From: Selaginella moellendorffii
Lineage: Eukaryota; Streptophyta; Lycopodiopsida; Selaginellales; Selaginellaceae
Direction of reading: 5' to 3'
NCBI RefSeq assembly: GCF_000143415.4
Contig: NW_003314318.1
Location: 1,043,394 to 1,107,393 of the forward strand
Length of the DNA: 64,000 nt
Position numbers and translations under genes: made by a program. Every line of letters starts with the position of its first letter. The stretch's first letter is position 1. The notes beneath the pieces were generated by a model, which worked only from the letters and a program-made list of their open reading frames with translations, ran no database searches and had not been told where the DNA came from. Positions 1-9,940 of this stretch are shown here, one piece after another.

Positions 1-1659
1 CTTCGGAGTTTACATTTGCTAACAATCTTTTTTCTTTAAATTTAAGACAACCAATAATTTTATTTTTAAATTTTAGGGTTTTGTGGTACTCAGGTCTCAA
101 AGGGCTTAAGCAAAACAAATTTAACAAGAGGTCATAATGGATTAAAAATATAATATAAATAACCATTTGAGAGACAGTATTAGAATTCAAATATAAAAAA
201 AAGGGGTTTATAAACAAGAGTAAAAGTTTTGAGTGTTTAGGTTTAAGTAATATGTGACATGGTTACATAACCTGGGAAGCCGTTGAGAGGGAGAGGCCAA
301 AGATCACAAGCAATGTCAATGGAATTGCTTGGCAAGTCAAATAACCATGTACATAGTTCTCAACTATCTAGCTTTATTCTAGGCCAAGAAATGTTCCTAA
401 CAATCCAATAGATTGCTCCTAACCATTGGATTAAGAATATTTTTAAATAAAGAGTATTAAAAATATCCTCAAATATTCCCCAAACTAATAGTCATAGATG
501 GTATGGGGACCCATCTCACACATATGAAAGGCATATACATATAAATTTCCGGAATAAACATAGGAGTCTACCCAATGTTTTCCATTTGATATTGGTTCTT
601 AGCAATAGCTCTTATATGGCAAAGGATACGTAATGCTAACAACCAATACATATCCATTGTCGTATGAGAGCCATTGCTGTTCAATTCTTCTAGTGCACCA
701 CGAACTCCACTTGAGTCCATAAATGCCCATTAGATAGGCATTTAAGTGAAGCAAATCTTGAGCAGTGGCTGTACGAGGGCAAGCGAGAGCAGCTTGGAAT
801 CGATTTAGGGCGGGAGAGCAAGCGAGCGAGCAAGTGAGCTTCCAAAATCTCAAGATAGCCATGGATTGATCTTTCCTTTCTTATTGTTTATGGTGTGCAA
901 ATTTTAAATCACGCAACTTTTCCCCATGACTTTTATAGCCCATGTGTTATTCCATGGTTGTTTGGGCTGAAGACTTGTCCCTAGCAAGAGCCATTGCTCT
1001 GGGGTATCTTGCCCAATCACATCATGTTTCAAGCCTAGTTGGCGCAAGTCTAAAACCCTAGTAATTTTCTCGCTATGGGAATATCGTTATCGACTGGGCT
1101 TTTGACCATATTGAAGAGAGTATCGTCTTTTAATACATGCTGCACATATTGCAAAATCACTGTCAGCAATCTCCGTGTCCAGGAGGTTATAGCTAACAAT
1201 TTGAAGAGGATTGTATAACTCCACTCACGCGATCTTGTGTGTAACCCCAACCTCGATCTGGAGAATGTCAATCGTTTGTTCTCTTTGCGTTTCTAATCCC
1301 ACCCTGCCTACTGGCAGTCTATGTATCCGGATGATGCTCCAAGTCAAGAGTTCTCTTGTGAAGATCATATGCTTTTGGTACTCACATACAGAATATGAGC
1401 GAGGAGCCATTCTCACTCGTACTTTGGTAGCATTCGAATTTATGGAAACTCTACACTTGCGTGCATCCATCTCCCTGGCGGAACATTTCGATTTCTTTTC
1501 TGCCTATGCCACTTGTAAGTTATTCCACTCTCCTAAAAAGCAAGCCAGGGACCCCAAAATCCTCGTAACACCTAAAAAAAATTACCGGCCTCGACCTCAT
1601 CCTCCAGCATTCGTGGAACAAAATTTTTTTTCTCCCAACGCTCTCTTTCCGGCATTGGC
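1..1659. other. Intergenic, AT-rich, no supported gene
   Basis: I see no gene here. The open frames are short, lack recognisable motifs and are not joined by convincing splice sites. The stretch at about 120-240 shares short phrases with about 62180-62300 and 62820-62900, where similar sequence runs into a retrotransposon LTR, so part of this may be old retroelement internal sequence. The last few hundred bases probably include the 3' UTR of the minus-strand Nudix gene. Confidence 0.4.
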
Positions 1660-2523
1660 TCAAATAAAGGACTGCCCCTGGTTGGAAGTGGTGGCGCCTT
1701 GCCTGATTTTCAAGCACGACACCCATTTATCGAGAGCCTTGCGCATCCAATCGACCTGGCATTGACCCACCGCCTCGGAAACAACAAACTGCGAGAATCC
1801 AGACAGACTCCATGAGCTTCCCAAAAACTAGAAAAATCGGAGAAACTAGAAAAAGCGACGAACTTACCCATTCGCGTTGCCTCGAGTGTTGCTCGGGCCA
1901 CGACTCTAGCTGCTCTCTCACTTCCAGCGCAAACATATGCGCGCGGCAAAGGCCAGCAGGATTCAAGTCACTCTGCTGGCGCTTGCTTTTGAACTCCCAC
2001 GTCCCAATATCTCCCTGAAACAAGCCACAGCCATGGGCATCACGAAGAGAAAAAACAAAAGCAAAAAGGAGCTACAACTTCATACCTGCAAATCGCCACG
2101 AACACCAGCTTCTTCCAGTGCCTCTCGCACCGCAGCCTCTTCCACAGTTTCATCAGTTTCCCAGCCTCCCTGTGAAAAAAAACGCTCGTTTCGTTTGCTT
2201 TGGAGAAGAAAAAAAAGTTTTTTTTTTTTCGTTACCTTTGGAAACAAGAGCCCTCTCCCACTCTTCGAAGTGATCATCAAAACCTCCAAAACTGGCTCCT
2301 CTTTTCCATTGCAACCATCCACCTCCTTGTATCTGTATGGTATGCATCTAAAAAGCAAAAGCCACGGGCCATTTAATCACTCCAAAAGATCCGGGGAAAA
2401 GCATGACAAGAAAAGCAAACGAAGAAGAAGAAAAAGAAATCCTAGCTCATACCCAGCAACGAGACGATAGCCAGTGTGATATCGCTGTTGGTGCCGCCCA
2501 GTCCGAGAGACAAGCGCTGTCAT
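1660..2523 (-). CDS. Nudix hydrolase, plant NUDT12/13/16-like
   Basis: Five exons read on the minus strand: 2523-2453, 2347-2236, 2169-2086, 2014-1868 and 1788-1660. All introns are GT-AG and the frame stays open for 180 residues. The Nudix box lies at about residues 62-84 (GGWETDETVEEA followed by REALEEAGV), matching GX5EX7REUXEEXGU. It is created by joining exon 2 (ending FPK) to exon 3 (starting GGWE). The start MTALVSRTGRH and the stretch RLVAGCIPYRYK are typical of plant Nudix enzymes related to diphosphoinositol polyphosphate phosphohydrolases; so is the EFKSK...QQ...LESWPEQ region. The family hydrolyses nucleoside diphosphate-X substrates such as diadenosine polyphosphates or inositol pyrophosphates; the substrate here is not determined. 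The upstream leader carries a telo-box. Confidence 0.88.
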
Positions 2524-3057
2524 GCTTGCTTGTAGGCGCAATCGCGGCGAGAAATCCTAAAATCTCAGCATCTCAGTGGAAAACCGGCATACATTTGCCC
2601 TTGCGATTGAGCCCAGAGCATCACCATCCATGAGAAACCTAGCAGCGGTGGAAAACAGATCAATGCGAGCGCCAAAGACGGGAGATCGCTCGGCTCGCTC
2701 TCTCTTCTCCCAAAACCCTAACCCTAAACATGGTTCACGGTCAGAAATTTTAGGCGCAAATCACTAACCAAAAAAAAAAAAGATTAAGCCACGAGAGTTC
2801 CAATTAGTATTGTCCTCTTCTTTGCATGCACGATTGTAGATCATTAGAAATTTCAGTAGTAAAAGAATACAAGCTTTGGAGAGATCTTCTCCTGTTGTTA
2901 AGTAACAGCTGCAAAGCTTTCTTTCCCTTCTCTCTAGCTCCAGAATGGAAAGAAAAAGAACGAAAGAACGAAAGAACACTAGAGTACTGTACCTTGGGAG
3001 GAGAGGTTTTGATCGAGATAGAACTTGAGAGCAAAAAGGAAAAGGAGCTTCTTCACG
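2524..3057. other. Intergenic between Nudix gene and RBM26/27-like gene
   Basis: This holds the presumed promoter and leader of the Nudix gene (start codon at 2523) and the 3' UTR of the RBM26/27-like gene (stop at 3058). Apart from the telo-box I see no motif or RNA gene. Confidence 0.5.
2712..2728 (-). promoter_or_regulatory. Double telo-box upstream of the Nudix gene
   Basis: The plus strand reads AAAACCCTAACCCTAAA, two overlapping copies of the plant telo-box (AAACCCTAA), about 190 bp upstream of the Nudix start codon. Telo-boxes are known in promoters and leaders of plant housekeeping and translation-related genes. Function here is inferred. Confidence 0.45.
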
Positions 3058-5886
3058 CTAGACTGTGCCTTCGATTCCAACAGTCGCGTCTTGCTGCGCG
3101 ATGGAGGGCGAGAAGTTTGAAGAGCTCGATGGCGGCGGAGCTATGGTTGACGATGGCGTGGGATTGTTCACCCACGCGAACTGGAGAGGTTGTCCTTGCC
3201 ACGACTTCCCCTGCGCGAAAGCCTTCTCCGCGTCCCGGCGTGTGGCAAAAGAGACTTGGGCAGCGCTGCCTTCCTCGACTACTTCCAAGTCGGAAACTTC
3301 ACCATAAGTTCCAAAATGAGCTTTCAGTGCCACTATCTGTAAGCCAGAATCACACTCTCGTAAGTCTTGACAGCCACAAACGAAAAGAAACGAGAAGAAC
3401 TTACGTCTGAAAGTGCAGAAGGTGGAGGACTTATGATCCTGAATACAGTCGTTCTATTATCAAGCTTGTACCGAGACGGTCCCCATGGTGCTGCTGCAGC
3501 AGAGTTAAATTGTTGTCCAGGACGAGGAAAAGGAGATTTTGGAGACTTCGCAGCGGCTGGAAGGGTAGACGAGTTCGTATCCTCCGTAGCCTGTGCATCA
3601 GATTCACTCGCAGGAAGCGTAACACCCTGGAAACAACATAAGAACAGTGGAAGAAAAGAGTCAATGACACGAACAGAAGAAAGTGAAACCAGAGCCAAAC
3701 CTGCTTGGCAAGCTTGTCTAGCTTCCGCTTGAACTCGTTCCTCTTCGCGGCCAGAGCCTCCTGCTTCTTCCGAATCTCCTCCTTCATCTGTTCCAGCTCC
3801 TCCTGCTTTTTTTGCGCCTGCAAAGCCATGCCATTCGTAGCAGGCATTTTCGCTTCCGGAGCTGGAGTCCCTGGCGTAGCCGTCGTCCCGTTTGGAACTT
3901 CTTTCCCCGCCGCCGGAGCACCTGGCTTTGAACGATGATAGTCGTAAGGATGCGGGTGGACTCTGTTGTCACGGTTTGCCCAGTCGAGTTGAATGAATCG
4001 GTTGCCAAGAACAGCTTCCGGTGACGCAAGAGCTGCCAGTGCACTCTCCCGCTCGTAAAACTGCACGAAGGCCCTGTCCTTCCACATGGTCGGAATCCGA
4101 ATATCTAGCACCTTGCCAAACTTCTGGAAGTGTCCCTTGAGAATATCGGCTTTATTAGTGTCAGTCGGAATACAACGCACGTATAGCGTGCGCTGAGCCT
4201 TTTCCGTTCTATCGTCCCGGCCATCTGTTCCACTGTAGCTAGTCCCAGCTGCGGTTCGTTGCAAATGTGAGTGCTTCTCAGCCTGTACACCCCCATTGTT
4301 TGCCATATGACCATTTCCTTCCTCTGCTCCTGAAAGTTTCGGCCTTTTCACGCTACCTTTCTCACCATCTACAGGGCCGATCCTATCCCATACCGAAACA
4401 CCTGGTTCTAGACTTTTGGAAGTGTTGTCACCTGTTTTGTCATCAACCCCGACTTCCCGTGGATCCGATCCATTGTCCCACTGCCGTTCCGAGTTATAGT
4501 GCCTCACTTTGTCGGACGGATCCTTGCCACCCCAAAGAGGCTGGTCCGGGTCATAGGAATCCGACACCGTGCTTGCCGGATTGCCATCCTCTCCACCAAG
4601 GCTTTCTCGATTTGTTCGAGCCACCTTTTCTGGTGGAGCCGATGATGTTCCATTCCTTGCGTTTCCGATCGGTAAAGTCAGCTTCGAGAGGCTCTGCAAA
4701 AGTAGAAAGTGAGTTAGCATAAAGAGTAAATGCGACATACCTGCACATCCTCCACGACTATACGGTTTGCACCATGCTCCATGGGACATAAGTCTCCACG
4801 CAAACAATATCCACGCTCTTCAAAGTCCAAGCACCTGGTCCTGCTTATCATCGCCATTGGATTGCTTCCACGAGGATTGAGTGGGATCACTTCCAAAGAT
4901 CCGTTCTCCAGCAGGCCAAAGTTTCCCCACGGGGGTTGCGGCGGAGGACCACCTCTACCACCAGGGACTCTTCCGGGAAAAATGTTCGAAGTGGAAGGTC
5001 CTTGAGCTAGAAGTGCGGGTGGAAAGTCAGGAGGAAAAGCCCCGGCAAATCTTTGATCCGGAGGAAGCCAACCACGTCCACCATTACCAGCCATATTCCG
5101 CTGCAGACCAGGACCGAAAAACCTCGGGCCACCAGCATCTCTAAACGGAAGACCACCTCGCATCCCACCTCCGTGGACAGCTCCATCAACAACTATTCGC
5201 GAAGCCAGGCCGTCTCTACCTCGATAAGACCTCCGGTGATCATAGTGGCGATGGTTGTCCCTGTAGTGACCATTCTCCGTTGATCTGCTCCGTTTCCTGT
5301 GGTGGCTTCTCTCGTTTTCCTCGGCATCCTTGTCGAAGGACCTCGATCGAGAAATGCGTCTTCTGTGCTTATGATTCCTATCATCATCCTCGTCGTCAGA
5401 GCTCTCGTCTCCATCGTCGTTAGTCTGAATTGCTGATGGTATTGTCCGGGTCACGGGCGTGGGAGAAGACTTCACTTCCGTCGTTGCATCGCCAGCCGGA
5501 GGAGCAGCGGGCGAGACAGAGTCCTCTGGGACCTCTACCAAAGTACCATCTTCTATGTCTTTAAAAAGCTGTGTTACGAACTGTTTTGTGCCTGTGACAG
5601 ACAATATGAACAAGAGTTACAATCTCTTTCTCTGCGTTTCCCAAAAACGTACCATCGCCCAGAAAATCGAAGAGTTTGTCCACGCAAAGGGTCTGAAGCT
5701 CTGGCTTGGGCTTGTTGTTCTTGAGGAGCGCAGCTACATAGTTTGCGAGCAACGCCGGGTCCGCAGCAGTCCTAAAGGAAAGAGAAGTTAACAAAGAATT
5801 CCAAAACCAAGAACAAATAGAAACGCTTACAAGGGCTGGAGGTTCTTAACCAAATAGCTCTTGAGCGGCCCATCCTCAAACTTCAT
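3058..5886 (-). CDS. CCCH zinc finger and RRM protein, RBM26/RBM27 type
   Basis: Six exons on the minus strand: 5886-5831, 5771-5653, 5591-4741, 4693-3701, 3626-3405 and 3336-3058, giving 839 residues with consistent phases. An N-terminal PWI-like region (about 1-85, MKFEDGPLKSYLVKN and later LFDFLGDGTKQFV) is followed by an acidic then Arg/Ser-rich stretch. Next is a CCCH finger at about 305-325 with C-x8-C-x5-C-x3-H spacing (CLDFEERGYC, CPMEHG). A first RRM lies at about 508-582 (RTLYVRCIP, DRAFVQFYE), a Lys/Glu coiled coil at about 635-672, and a second RRM-like domain at about 748-805. This order is that of animal RBM26/27 and the plant CCCH-RRM homologues. In animals these work with the nuclear exosome-targeting machinery on polyadenylated nuclear RNA; the plant role is inferred. 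Confidence 0.88.
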
Positions 5887-6217
5887 ACTTCTGCCACTAG
5901 CAGAAAATCTAGTACATTTACGCGTGCCTGCACGAAACCAATGCTCGAATTGAGATGGGGTCACTCCACCGCCCGCGCAAGCAAAGAAAATGCGTACTCA
6001 CCAAAGAACCCTAGAATCGGCGCCGATAGCGCTGGCGGAGAATGGCGACGCGGCGAGATCACCGATTCGAATCGAGGCGCGGGGCGTGAGATTGATTGGT
6101 TCTTCTTGCCCAGCAGCGCTCCCTCCAGCTTCCCTCTTTACCCCAAAAACCAACGCGAGGAAAGAATCTCTCGACTTGCCCTAAAATGGAGTTTAATAGG
6201 CGAGGAATCGAAAGCTT
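5887..6217. other. Intergenic, promoter of RBM26/27-like and 3' end of PEN-2
   Basis: About 330 bp between two minus-strand genes. It should contain the promoter and leader of the RBM26/27-like gene and the PEN-2 3' UTR. Open frames on the plus strand here are antisense shadows. No other feature seen. Confidence 0.5.
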
Positions 6218-6660
6218 TTAATTCAATTGGTACTCTTCCACGATTGTCATCACTGCGAGCTTCTTCCATAGGGTTCGTCCCACAATCGCCTCTCCGCCGA
6301 TCGAGAATGCGAGCGCCCACGATAGTAGAATCGCGCTGTAGGCTAGGAATCCAATGCCCGAAAGCACGACATCTGCGAAAGAGAGATCGATCATCCAAGA
6401 ATGATCCAATCCAAGAACTCACAGGGTCGAATGGCGCTGTGCGCGCGGCTGCGAAGAACTGGCCAGAAGTAGAAGCAATTCATGAACCACAGCCAGGGAA
6501 GGAGCAAGAATCCCGCGTAGAAGAGGAGGCGCGCCTGATTCAATGCCTTCTCCGGCTGCGCTCCCAGCGCGCCATCCACCGACGGCCACTCTGGATCGCC
6601 GCCACTGCCGCCATCGCCACCGCCGGATTCGTCCGCCATCGAAAGAACCCTAGATTCCAT
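6218..6660 (-). CDS. PEN2: Presenilin enhancer 2, gamma-secretase subunit
   Basis: Two exons on the minus strand, 6660-6423 and 6372-6218, give 130 residues. The joined product has the PEN-2 signature: LLPWLWFMNCFYFWPVLR in the first membrane region, then IRPYVVLSGIGF spanning the splice, then WALAFSIGGE. The protein is short with two to three hydrophobic segments, normal for PEN-2. PEN-2 is the smallest subunit of the gamma-secretase intramembrane aspartyl protease with presenilin, nicastrin and APH-1, and acts in endomembranes. The start could be the ATG at 6660 (MESRVLS) or the in-frame ATG at 6639 (MADESGGG). The upstream choice lies only 5 bp from the divergent PPR start codon, so the leaders must overlap. 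Confidence 0.9.
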
Positions 6661-6665
6661 TTCAA

Positions 6666-8474
6666 ATGGCGCTCTTGCCAAATCCCAGCAAGCTCTGCCG
6701 ATCGCCGGACGAAATCGACGACTCCTCCGTCGATCCCTACATCCAGGTGGAGCGATTCATCTCCCTGCTCCAGGAATGCGGCGCCGCGCGATCGCTCGCT
6801 CGCGGCAAGGCAATCCACGCTCGCATCCAAGAATCCGGCTATGGCGACGATCGACTGCTTGGAAATCTCGTCATCCAGATGTATGGCCGGTGTGGATCTC
6901 TCGCCGACGCGCGCGGCGTATTCGATTCCATCCGCGACCGCAACGTCTACTCGTGGACGATCATGATCAAGGCCAGCGCCGAGAATGGGCAGCCGCGCGA
7001 GGCTCTCCAGTTCTTCCGGCGCATGCTCCTGGATGGAATCCACCCCAACAACGTGACCTTCGTCAATGTTCTTGGCGCCTGCGAGAGCCTGGATCAAGCG
7101 CGATCCATCCACGCGATGATCGTCGCCAGCGGCCACGACCGCGAGGACGTCTGCGTGCCAAACTCGCTGATCTATGCCTACGGCCGCCTCCAAAGCGTGA
7201 TCGTCGCGAGGGGAGTCTTCGATCGATGCGAAAATCTCCGCGACCTCGTCTCCTGGAACGCGATGATCTCGGTGTACGCCCAGAACGCGATGCCGATCGA
7301 GGCGCTGGCGATCCACCGCGCCATGGACGTGGAGGGCGACCAGATCACTGTCGTGAGCGCGCTGGATGCCTGCTCCACGCTGGGCGATCTAGCGCGAGGC
7401 AAAGAGATCCACGCCAAGGCGAGCCAGGCCGGATTGGAATCGCTGGTCGCGGTGGGCAACGCGGTGATCAATCTCTACGGCAAATCCGGCAGCGTGGGCG
7501 ATGCCTGGGCGATGTTCTCGCGGATGTTCCATCGAAATGTGATCTCCTGGACCGCCATGATCACCGCCTATGCCCAGAACGGGTATGGCCGCGAGGCGCT
7601 GGAGCTCTTCAAGCGGATGATCGACGCCGGGGAGCCGCCCAACGACGTCACCTTCGTGACGATCCTGGATACCTGCTTTGGCTCCGCGACGTTGGCCGAG
7701 GGACGCTGGATCCACTCGCTGTTGATCGAGTCGGGGCTGCTGCTCGATCGATCAAACTCCACAACCGCCGCCACCTTGCTCGATCGATCAAACACCACCA
7801 CCACCGCCACCACCTTGATGAACGCCGTGGTAAACATGTATACCAAGTGTGGTAGCATCGATGACGCCATAGCTGCCTTCCAGTCGATGCCGAGCAAGAA
7901 CGTCGTGACTTGGTCGTCCATGATCGCGGCGTATGCCCGGTTTGGGCATGTCACGCTCGCCTTTGAGAGCTTCCGCGAGTTCGTCCTCCAAGGTGGCCTC
8001 GCCGACGATGTTACTTTCATCAATCTCATCTCCGCCTGTAGCCACGCCGGGAAGCTCCGAGAGGCCTGGGACTACTTCATGCTGATGCGGGGCGAGTTTG
8101 CGATCGATCCGGTCCGCCAGCACTACGTTTGCATTGTCGATCTCTTGAGCAGGTCCGGGAGGCTGGTCGAGGCGGCGGAGTTGCTCAAGAGCATGCCGTT
8201 TGTGCCGGATGTTATATCCTGGACGAACTTCTTGAGTGCGTGTGGAGCGTATTCCAATCTGGAGCTGGCGTCGGAAGCGTTGTATCAGGTGTCGGAGCTT
8301 GAGGAGGAGTGCTCCGCGGCTTACATTCTGCTAGCGAATATCTTTGCGTCGGCTGGTCGATTGGACGATGCTGAGCGAGTGCGGAAGGAGATGGCGGACA
8401 AAGGACTCAAGGCCGTCACGGAGTCGAGCTTCATCTGGTTAAGAAAGCAAGAACAAACTGAGAGGCTTACGTGA
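6666..8474 (+). CDS. Pentatricopeptide repeat protein, PLS class, intronless
   Basis: One uninterrupted 602-residue frame. PPR repeats run from about residue 20 to 590, seen as recurring phrases such as NLVIQMYGRCGSLADAR, VYSWTIMIKASAENG, VSWNAMISVYAQN, ISWTAMITAYAQNG and VVNMYTKCGSIDDA. The C-terminus (YILLANIFASAGRLDDAERV, then MADKGLKAV) is an E-type tail without a DYW deaminase domain. Such proteins bind organellar RNA base by base, typically for C-to-U editing or processing in plastids or mitochondria; the target is unknown. About residues 358-378 hold a Ser/Thr-rich insertion in which LLDRSN is duplicated, between two repeats. No other in-frame ATG allows the first repeats to be kept, so the start at 6666 is favoured. 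The stop is 21 bp from the convergent NME5-like stop. Confidence 0.9.
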   Translation: MALLPNPSKLCRSPDEIDDSSVDPYIQVERFISLLQECGAARSLARGKAIHARIQESGYGDDRLLGNLVIQMYGRCGSLADARGVFDSIRDRNVYSWTIMIKASAENGQPREALQFFRRMLLDGIHPNNVTFVNVLGACESLDQARSIHAMIVASGHDREDVCVPNSLIYAYGRLQSVIVARGVFDRCENLRDLVSWNAMISVYAQNAMPIEALAIHRAMDVEGDQITVVSALDACSTLGDLARGKEIHAKASQAGLESLVAVGNAVINLYGKSGSVGDAWAMFSRMFHRNVISWTAMITAYAQNGYGREALELFKRMIDAGEPPNDVTFVTILDTCFGSATLAEGRWIHSLLIESGLLLDRSNSTTAATLLDRSNTTTTATTLMNAVVNMYTKCGSIDDAIAAFQSMPSKNVVTWSSMIAAYARFGHVTLAFESFREFVLQGGLADDVTFINLISACSHAGKLREAWDYFMLMRGEFAIDPVRQHYVCIVDLLSRSGRLVEAAELLKSMPFVPDVISWTNFLSACGAYSNLELASEALYQVSELEEECSAAYILLANIFASAGRLDDAERVRKEMADKGLKAVTESSFIWLRKQEQTERLT

Positions 8475-8495
8475 TGCGCTGCTCTCGCAGAGTTT

Positions 8496-9830
8496 CTAGT
8501 CTGGAATGACCACTTCGACGTGTTTCTTGCCGTCAACGAAAGGCCTGTATGGATTGTGGTGTTGCAGCCACTGCGCAAACCATCTCTGAAGAACTATCTT
8601 GTCAAGGAGAACTTCACACGGATTAAACGAGGAAAGAAAGACGAAAAGGATACGATCACTTGGAGTGGCTCCGAATGTGGCTTGGCCGTGGCAAGAGCAG
8701 TCAGCCCCTCGATCAAAGTCTTCTTGAGGAACTTGTCAAAGTAGAAGCGAGCCTTGGGTGGATCGAGAAGAGGGTCCAAAATCACTGTAAAAGGAGAAAG
8801 ATGATCCACCCAAGTGAACAAAGATATGCTTCTTACAGTTGGGGAAGAGAAGTTTGATCTCGTGTCTTGCTCGAGCAGCGTTGAAGCTGCCATGAACAGC
8901 ATTGCGAAGTATGTCCTTTCCAAAGCGTGCTCGCAAGCTATGATTCGAAAGTTCGTGTCACGCAGTTAAAACATCCCAGGAAATTAAGAACGAGAGAAAA
9001 CCTTAGAGGCGATTCTTTCCGAGCTTGCTCTGGATCCGTGGGACCGATTGCTACATTCCACGATCTCGCTGCTCGGACTTTGCCCAAGACAAAAGCGTGA
9101 ACCGGAGCGCTGAAAAGAAAAAAAAAAAAACAACTCAGCGAAGAAACTATCGACTATGGATGGGACCAAACCTGCTCATGTAGCGCGTCAGCTTCTCAAA
9201 CCACGGCTTGTCCTGGTGGTGATCATAGAAGAGCGCAGCCCGGACTTTCGTGAACTGCATCCACAAAGCTGGAATCCTGTTTATCATCAATCTTCGTGGA
9301 AGAACAAAGAACGCAGCGAGCAAAAATCCATCCCTGGGAGATGAAATTGCGAAACCGAGAGAAAGCATTACCTGGATCTGAGACTCGTGAACGATGACGA
9401 ATCCGTGAGCCTGCATCGTGTACCGGATCTCTCTCTCGTAGCCGGCCTTGAGCGCGTCGGGCTTGATGAGCGCCAGGGTGAGCTCAGTGTAAGGGACTTT
9501 GTCGTGCGTCGTTGCTTGCGCCTTGTGCTGGAGCTCCGTCCTGATCGCTTCATCCACTACGCTGTCCACGGATTCCACGGCGACCTTGGCCTGATCTTGC
9601 TGGTAGAGAATCTCCGCCTTGATCGTCTCCGTTACCAGATCCGATACGGTACTGGCGACGGCGGCGTTCTCCCCGGACGTCGCCCCTCGCGTCTTGTCCA
9701 CATCCTCCACGAACAAGGTCACGGGCTTCTTCTGCGAGAGATTGTTCACCGATACCCACAGCCTCGTCGGCGCTCCTTCTTCTTCCTCGACGATCGCCGC
9801 TGTTGCTGCTGCCGATTCCTCCTCCGCCAT
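8496..9830 (-). CDS. NME5/RSP23-type nucleoside diphosphate kinase with Dpy-30 region
   Basis: Six exons on the minus strand: 9830-9372, 9254-9172, 9109-9002, 8937-8837, 8784-8660 and 8585-8496, giving 321 residues. After an Ala/Glu-rich extension of about 115 residues comes an NDPK domain (about 116-255): TLALIKPDAL, PVHAFVLGKVRAA, IGPTDPEQARK and RNAVHGS, the last holding the candidate catalytic His at about 232. A C-terminal Dpy-30-like segment follows (FLKKTLIEGLTALATAKP), then WFAQWLQHHNPYRP. This order matches animal NME5 and the Chlamydomonas radial-spoke protein RSP23 group, so I infer an axonemal role in the flagella of sperm. Acceptor choices in exons 2 and 4 were fixed by family alignment because nearby AGs give frameshifts. 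It shares a tail-to-tail junction with the PPR gene, and starts 110 bp from the TAM41 stop. Confidence 0.85.
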
Positions 9831-9940
9831 AGCTAACGCTTACCGTTCGAGTGCTACGCCTCTTCTAGAACCCTAAAAACCCAGAAACTAAATGGCGCCA
9901 AAAGTTAAAATTTCAAAATTTAAATTCAAATATTTCGCGC

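Noticed and set aside
1211-1765. 184-residue plus-strand frame before the Nudix gene
   Set aside because: No domain, unusual composition, and it runs antisense into the last Nudix exon; probably a chance frame.
9240-9256. Earlier acceptor for NME5-like exon 2, giving IPALWMQF
   Set aside because: It puts the downstream NDPK sequence out of phase with exon 1; the later AG at 9256-9255 gives an in-frame, family-like join.
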